The notes beneath the pieces are model-generated. The model ran no database searches. It had not been told where the DNA came from and saw nothing but the letters and a program-made list of their open reading frames with translations. DNA of 7,008 bases from Clostridiales bacterium (GTDB taxonomy: Bacteria > Bacillota > Clostridia > Christensenellales > Aristaeellaceae), in the NCBI GenBank assembly GCA_004552515.1, contig SFOF01000113.1, positions 1 to 7,008 on the forward strand, given 5' to 3'. Positions 3,917-7,008 of the stretch are shown here, one piece after another. A program made the translations under genes and the position numbers. How positions within the stretch are numbered: the first letter of the stretch is position 1; each line of letters begins with the position of its first letter.

Positions 3917-5395
3917 ATGAGTGTGGAAAAGAACCTGCCCCTCGTCCGCGATCGCAGACAGGCGGCCCTTCAGGGCAATGCAGAGGACATCAAGCGCCAG
4001 CATGACGCCGGCAAGCTGACCGCCCGCGAGCGCATTGCCGCCCTGATCGACGAAGCCAGCTTTGTCGAACTGGATACTCTCATCGCCGATGCCGGCGTCA
4101 TCACCGGCTATGGCCTGATCGACGGCCGTCCCGCGTATGTCTACGCGCAGGATTACACCGTCAAATCGGGCGCGGTGGGCGCCAGACAGGCCGCGAAGAT
4201 CCTGAAGGTCATGGCTCTGGCCGAGAAGACCGGCGCGCCCCTGGTCGCGCTGTGTGATTCTCAGGGCGCTCTGCTCGACGAGGGCATGGCCGCCGTCAAC
4301 GCCTATGCGTCCATTATGGCCAAGAGTGCCGATCTGTCGGGCGTTATCCCGCAGATCACGCTGGTTCTCGGCCCCTGCGGCGGCGGCGCGGCGATGTGCG
4401 CCTCCATGGCCGACGTCGTGATCATGAGCAAGAACGGCCAGCTGTTTGTCAACGGCCCGCTGGTGGTTTCCGCCGCGACCGGCCATAACGTCAAGATGGA
4501 GGACATCGCCGGCGCGAAGGCCGCTGTAAAGTCCGGCGCGGCGCACATTGCCGCCGAGTCCGATGAGGACGCCATCGCTCAGGCCCGCAAGCTGGTGGCC
4601 ATGCTGCCCGGCAACAACCTGGACGACGCGCCCTACGCGTTCGAATCTCAGGATGATGTGAACCGCGAGCTGACCGAGCTGAACGCCATCGATACCGTCG
4701 CCGACGTGAAGGACGTCATCGCCCGCGCGGCCGATAACGCCGAGGTCGTCGAGCTGGGCGACGAATATGCCCCCGAAATGGTCACCGCGCTGGCCCGTCT
4801 GGGCGGCTCCGTGGTCGGCTTTGTGGGCACTCAGGGCGCGAAGAACGACGGCCGCCTGACCGTCGAGGGCTGCAAGAAGGCCGCCCGCTTCGTCCGCTTC
4901 TGCGACAGCTTCTCCATCCCGGTCGTCTCCTTTGTCGATACCAAGGGTGCCGCGCTGGATGCCTGCCAGGGCGAGCTGGCCCGCGCCGTGGCCTGCCTGA
5001 TGACCGCCTATGCCGAGACGACCGCGCCCCGCGTGAGCGTCGTGACCGGCAGCGCGATCGGCACCGCCGCCACCGCGATGGCCTCCCATGCCGCCGCTGA
5101 TGTGATCTACGCCTGGCCGGGCGCGGTCATCTCCGCCGTTTCCCCCGCCATCGCCGTTCAGCTGCTCAGCGAGAAGGAACTGCATGAAGCTTCCAATCCC
5201 GAGGCCAAGCGCGCCGAGCTGGAGGAGAAGTATGCCGCGGAGGTCGCCGACGGCGTGAACGCCGCCAAGGACGGCTGCATCGACGATGTGATCGAGCCCG
5301 CCGCCACCCGCCAGATGCTGGCTGCAGCGCTGGAAATGCTGGCCGGCAAGCGCGAGAGCAAGCCCGCCCGCAAGCATGGCAACCTTCCGCTGTAA
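3917..5395 (+). CDS. Acyl-CoA carboxyltransferase subunit of a biotin-dependent decarboxylase/carboxylase (MmdA-like, divergent)
   Basis: This subunit would exchange a carboxyl group between an acyl-CoA (methylmalonyl- or glutaconyl-type) and the biotin of the carrier protein. The 492-residue product has the two crotonase-like halves of the family. The N-half has KLTARERIAALIDEASFVEL (33-52), VITGYGLIDGRPAYVYAQDY (61-80) and the oxyanion-type GPCGGGAAM (152-160). The C-half has GGSVVGFVGTQG (296-307), KAARFVRFCDSFSIPVVSFV (321-340) and DVIYAWPGAVI (395-405). Several usually conserved stretches differ: SGGARIQEG is SQGALLDEG (115-123), VPGF after FVD is TKGAALDAC (342-350), and the Gly-Gly of the late AYGGAY motif is AIGTAA (380-385). 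It is also slightly short. ATG 3917 is preceded by GGAGG at 8 bases. The OadG and biotin-carrier genes follow, pointing to a Na+-pumping decarboxylase; the exact acyl-CoA is not determined. Confidence 0.88.
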   Translation: MSVEKNLPLVRDRRQAALQGNAEDIKRQHDAGKLTARERIAALIDEASFVELDTLIADAGVITGYGLIDGRPAYVYAQDYTVKSGAVGARQAAKILKVMALAEKTGAPLVALCDSQGALLDEGMAAVNAYASIMAKSADLSGVIPQITLVLGPCGGGAAMCASMADVVIMSKNGQLFVNGPLVVSAATGHNVKMEDIAGAKAAVKSGAAHIAAESDEDAIAQARKLVAMLPGNNLDDAPYAFESQDDVNRELTELNAIDTVADVKDVIARAADNAEVVELGDEYAPEMVTALARLGGSVVGFVGTQGAKNDGRLTVEGCKKAARFVRFCDSFSIPVVSFVDTKGAALDACQGELARAVACLMTAYAETTAPRVSVVTGSAIGTAATAMASHAAADVIYAWPGAVISAVSPAIAVQLLSEKELHEASNPEAKRAELEEKYAAEVADGVNAAKDGCIDDVIEPAATRQMLAAALEMLAGKRESKPARKHGNLPL

Positions 5396-5409
5396 GGAGG
5401 GACTGTTGA

Positions 5410-5787
5410 ATGAGCATTTTGGATAAACTGGGCTTCGCCTTTCTGATCATGCTGATCGGTCTGATGATCGTCTTTTTCGGTCTGATCATACTGATCTGCC
5501 TGATCAAGCTGATGTCCATCATTGTGGGCGCGCTCACCGGCAAGAAGAAGGAGCAGGCCGCGCCCGCGCCGGCTCCCGTGGTCGTGCCCGAGCCCGTGGC
5601 CGAAGCGGCCGCCGAGGAAACCGGCCTTGAGAACGACGAGCTGATCGCCGTGATCACCGCCGCGCTGGCCGCCTTCAACAAGGACGGCAACAAGACGCTG
5701 GTCGTCCGTTCCGTCCGCCGCGCCGCCGCCAAGACGCCCGCCTGGGCCAAGGCCGGCCGCGCCGATCAGCTGGCCAGCCGCTTCTAA
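5410..5787 (+). CDS. OadG-family small membrane subunit of a sodium-pump decarboxylase
   Basis: The 125-residue protein fits the OadG/MmdD family, the small gamma/delta subunit that holds the decarboxylase complex together at the membrane. A single N-terminal membrane helix spans about 7-40 (FAFLIMLIGLMIVFFGLIIL and a following hydrophobic stretch). A KKK boundary near 45-47, an Ala/Pro-rich linker (50-70) and a C-terminal domain with ENDELIAVITAALAAF (74-89), a beta-strand LVVRSVRR and the typical ending TPAWAKAGRADQLASRF follow. The start ATG 5410 comes 14 nt after the upstream stop, with the ribosome binding site TAAGGAGG overlapping that stop codon, so translation is probably coupled. Its presence between a carboxyltransferase and a biotin carrier argues for a membrane decarboxylase rather than a soluble carboxylase. 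Confidence 0.9.
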   Translation: MSILDKLGFAFLIMLIGLMIVFFGLIILICLIKLMSIIVGALTGKKKEQAAPAPAPVVVPEPVAEAAAEETGLENDELIAVITAALAAFNKDGNKTLVVRSVRRAAAKTPAWAKAGRADQLASRF

Positions 5788-5825
5788 GCAGCGCGTCCTG
5801 ACCACCTTAAAAAACGCACGCGTAC

Positions 5826-5840
5826 CGGCAAAAAATGCCG
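5826..5840 (+). other. Small hairpin in the OadG-biotin carrier gap
   Basis: CGGCA (5826-5830) and TGCCG (5836-5840) form a 5-bp stem with an A5 loop in the 94-nt gap. No T-run follows, so it is not a terminator; it may stabilise the downstream mRNA. The rest of the gap holds only the GAGGAGG ribosome binding site of the next gene. Confidence 0.4.
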
Positions 5841-5881
5841 CGCTGTCAACAATTTGAATCATTTTTGAGGAGGAAACACTC

Positions 5882-7008
5882 ATGCGTAAGTTCCAGATCG
5901 TCGTTAACGGCAATTCCTATATCGTCGATGTTGAAGAGCTGGCCGCCGGCCAGGCCCCCGCGCCCGTCGCTGCCGCCCCCGTCGCCGCCGCGCCCGCGCC
6001 CAAGGCCGCTCCCGCCCCCGCCGCTGCGCCCGCCGCCCCCAAGGCTGCCGCCGCGCCCGCTGGCGCCGAGGCTGTGAAGTCTCCCATGCCCGGCACCATC
6101 AACGCCGTCAACGTGACCGCCGGCCAGACCGTCAAGAAGGGCGACGTGCTGTGCATCCTCGAGGCCATGAAGATGGAGAACGAGATCATGGCGCCCCGCG
6201 ACGGCGTTGTGGCCAGCGTGAACGGCGAGAGCCGCGAGTTCCGCGCGCCCTCCACGGTCATCGCGACCGGCGGCTACGGCCACAACGAGGCCTGGCTCAA
6301 GGAGTTCAACTTCACCAACATCACCTCCAATGACCCGAACACGGCGATCGGCAGCGGCTACGACTTTGCGCGCACCGCCGGCGCTGCGTTTGACAACATG
6401 GATTACTGCTCCTGCTACGGCGGCTCCGTGCCGGTCAGCGGCTTCCAGGCCTCCCTGCGCTGCAGCATCAACTATAACGGCGCGATCTGGGTCAACACGA
6501 GCGGCGACCGTGTCTTTAACGAGCCGGCCGCAACCTCGATGGACAAGCGCACGATCTGGCGCACAAATGACCAGAACATCATTTACGTCGTTCTGGCAGA
6601 AAACATGATCAGTGAGGATAAGCCGCTGTTCACCGGCATGATGAGCAATTCCGCAGCCTTTACCAATGAGGAGAAGATTGCCGAGCTGCTCGAGGGCGGC
6701 TATATGTTCAAGGCGGATACCATCGAAGAGCTCGCCGAAAAGCTCGGCACGCCGAACCTCCCTCAGACTGTCGCCGTCTACAACGAGGATGTCAAGGCCG
6801 GTGCGGACAGCGTCTTCGGCCGCACGGACAACCTGCTCGCCTTTGAGGAGGGCCCGTTCTATGCCGTCTACACCGTGCCCTATCTGATGATGACTGCGGG
6901 CGGCCCGGCCTCCGGCGGCGGCTCCTACTTTGTCCGGGCGCTGAGCGACAAGCTTCAGGGCTTCATCGACGCGGGACAGGCGCAGCTGTGCCTTGACACG
7001 CTCGTGAC
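5882..7008 (+). CDS. Biotin carrier protein joined in frame to parts of an FAD fumarate-reductase-type flavoprotein (partial, probable chimera)
   Basis: One open frame of 375 codons runs from ATG 5882 (GAGGAGG 8 bases upstream) to the right edge without a stop. Residues 1-20 (MRKFQIVVNGNSYIVDVEEL) and an Ala/Pro linker (21-62) are those of a decarboxylase biotin carrier. Residues 65-113 are a biotinyl domain with EAMKMEN (biotin lysine K97), but it stops after DGVVASV, lacking the final strands. From about 115 the frame is a FAD-binding_2 flavoprotein: REFRAPSTVIATGGYGHNE (119-136), GSGYDFARTAGAAFDNMD (158-173, with one change), AIWVNTSGDRVFNE (201-214), KADTIEELAEKLGTP (277-291) and GPFYAVYTVPYLMMTAGGP (324-342). 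Its nucleotide-binding N-terminus is missing. From about 344, GGGSYFVRALSDKLQGFIDA resembles an earlier region of the same fold. Neither the biotinyl domain nor the flavoprotein would be complete, so misassembly or recombination is more likely than a working fusion. Confidence 0.8.
   Translation, partial: MRKFQIVVNGNSYIVDVEELAAGQAPAPVAAAPVAAAPAPKAAPAPAAAPAAPKAAAAPAGAEAVKSPMPGTINAVNVTAGQTVKKGDVLCILEAMKMENEIMAPRDGVVASVNGESREFRAPSTVIATGGYGHNEAWLKEFNFTNITSNDPNTAIGSGYDFARTAGAAFDNMDYCSCYGGSVPVSGFQASLRCSINYNGAIWVNTSGDRVFNEPAATSMDKRTIWRTNDQNIIYVVLAENMISEDKPLFTGMMSNSAAFTNEEKIAELLEGGYMFKADTIEELAEKLGTPNLPQTVAVYNEDVKAGADSVFGRTDNLLAFEEGPFYAVYTVPYLMMTAGGPASGGGSYFVRALSDKLQGFIDAGQAQLCLDTLV
6209..6232 (+). 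other. Junction between biotinyl domain and flavoprotein
   Basis: The shift from carrier-type to flavoprotein-type sequence falls within codons 110-117 (VASVNGES). Both parents could plausibly contain GTGAACGGC-like DNA (6218-6226), consistent with joining at a short shared stretch. The frame is preserved across it. Confidence 0.6.
6902..6925 (+). other. Second junction inside the flavoprotein segment
   Basis: After TAGGP (338-342), where an FAD_binding_2 C-terminus normally continues with its substrate/FAD-closing part and a GLYAAGE-like motif, the sequence switches at GGC-rich DNA to SGGGSYFVRALSD. That pattern normally lies before the ATGG motif. The order of segments is therefore permuted relative to a normal flavoprotein. 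Confidence 0.45.

Noticed and set aside
3710..5377. A 555-codon open frame on the minus strand opposite the carboxyltransferase gene
   Set aside because: Its composition is Gly/His/Ala/Asp-rich low complexity, it has no motif or ribosome binding site, and it mirrors a well-supported gene.
5846..6283. Gly-rich and Ala-rich open frames on the minus strand and a Pro-rich frame on the plus strand over the biotin carrier linker
   Set aside because: They are frame shadows of the Ala/Pro-rich linker codons; the true frame has a ribosome binding site and the EAMKMEN motif.

Overview
The window looks like a piece of a GC-rich, spore-forming member of the Clostridia, probably a gut anaerobe (inference). 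The signs are strong AGGAGG-type ribosome binding sites, sigma-A type promoters, a DUF2953/YtfJ sporulation pair, an ECF-transporter S component and a Na+-pump-type decarboxylase operon. There is no RNA gene, CRISPR array, IS element or phage gene.

Layout. Minus strand, 1-548: a small XRE-family regulator that lacks a standard start codon, overlapping a membrane-protein partner that appears broken by two frameshifts and runs off the left edge. Minus strand, 691-1967: an eda-xpt pair (KDPG/KHG-type aldolase, then xanthine phosphoribosyltransferase), with a very good promoter upstream of eda and a strong terminator after xpt. Between 1968 and 2152 lies a divergent control region with two near-consensus promoters. 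Plus strand, 2153-2647: an ECF transporter S component. Plus strand, 2748-3691: DUF2953 protein and YtfJ/GerW-family protein, overlapping by 31 nt. The first of these has its ribosome binding site inside a terminator-like hairpin. A terminator follows at 3722-3760.

Plus strand, 3917-7008: an operon with a divergent carboxyltransferase subunit, an OadG-type small membrane subunit and a biotin carrier protein. Together these resemble three of the four subunits of a Na+-translocating acyl-CoA decarboxylase; the membrane pump (beta) subunit is not in the window. The biotin carrier frame does not end normally. Just after the biotinylation site it runs in frame into the middle of a fumarate-reductase-type FAD flavoprotein, and near the right edge it jumps again to what looks like an earlier part of such a flavoprotein.

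The biotin carrier/flavoprotein join is the most striking feature, but I read it as more likely a rearrangement or assembly chimera than a new enzyme. Both parent domains are truncated, the joins lie in short GC-rich stretches, and leucine codon use changes at the first join. The frameshifts and missing start codon at the left end are also compatible with sequence error. The rest of the window is ordinary metabolism with some interesting small regulatory structures.
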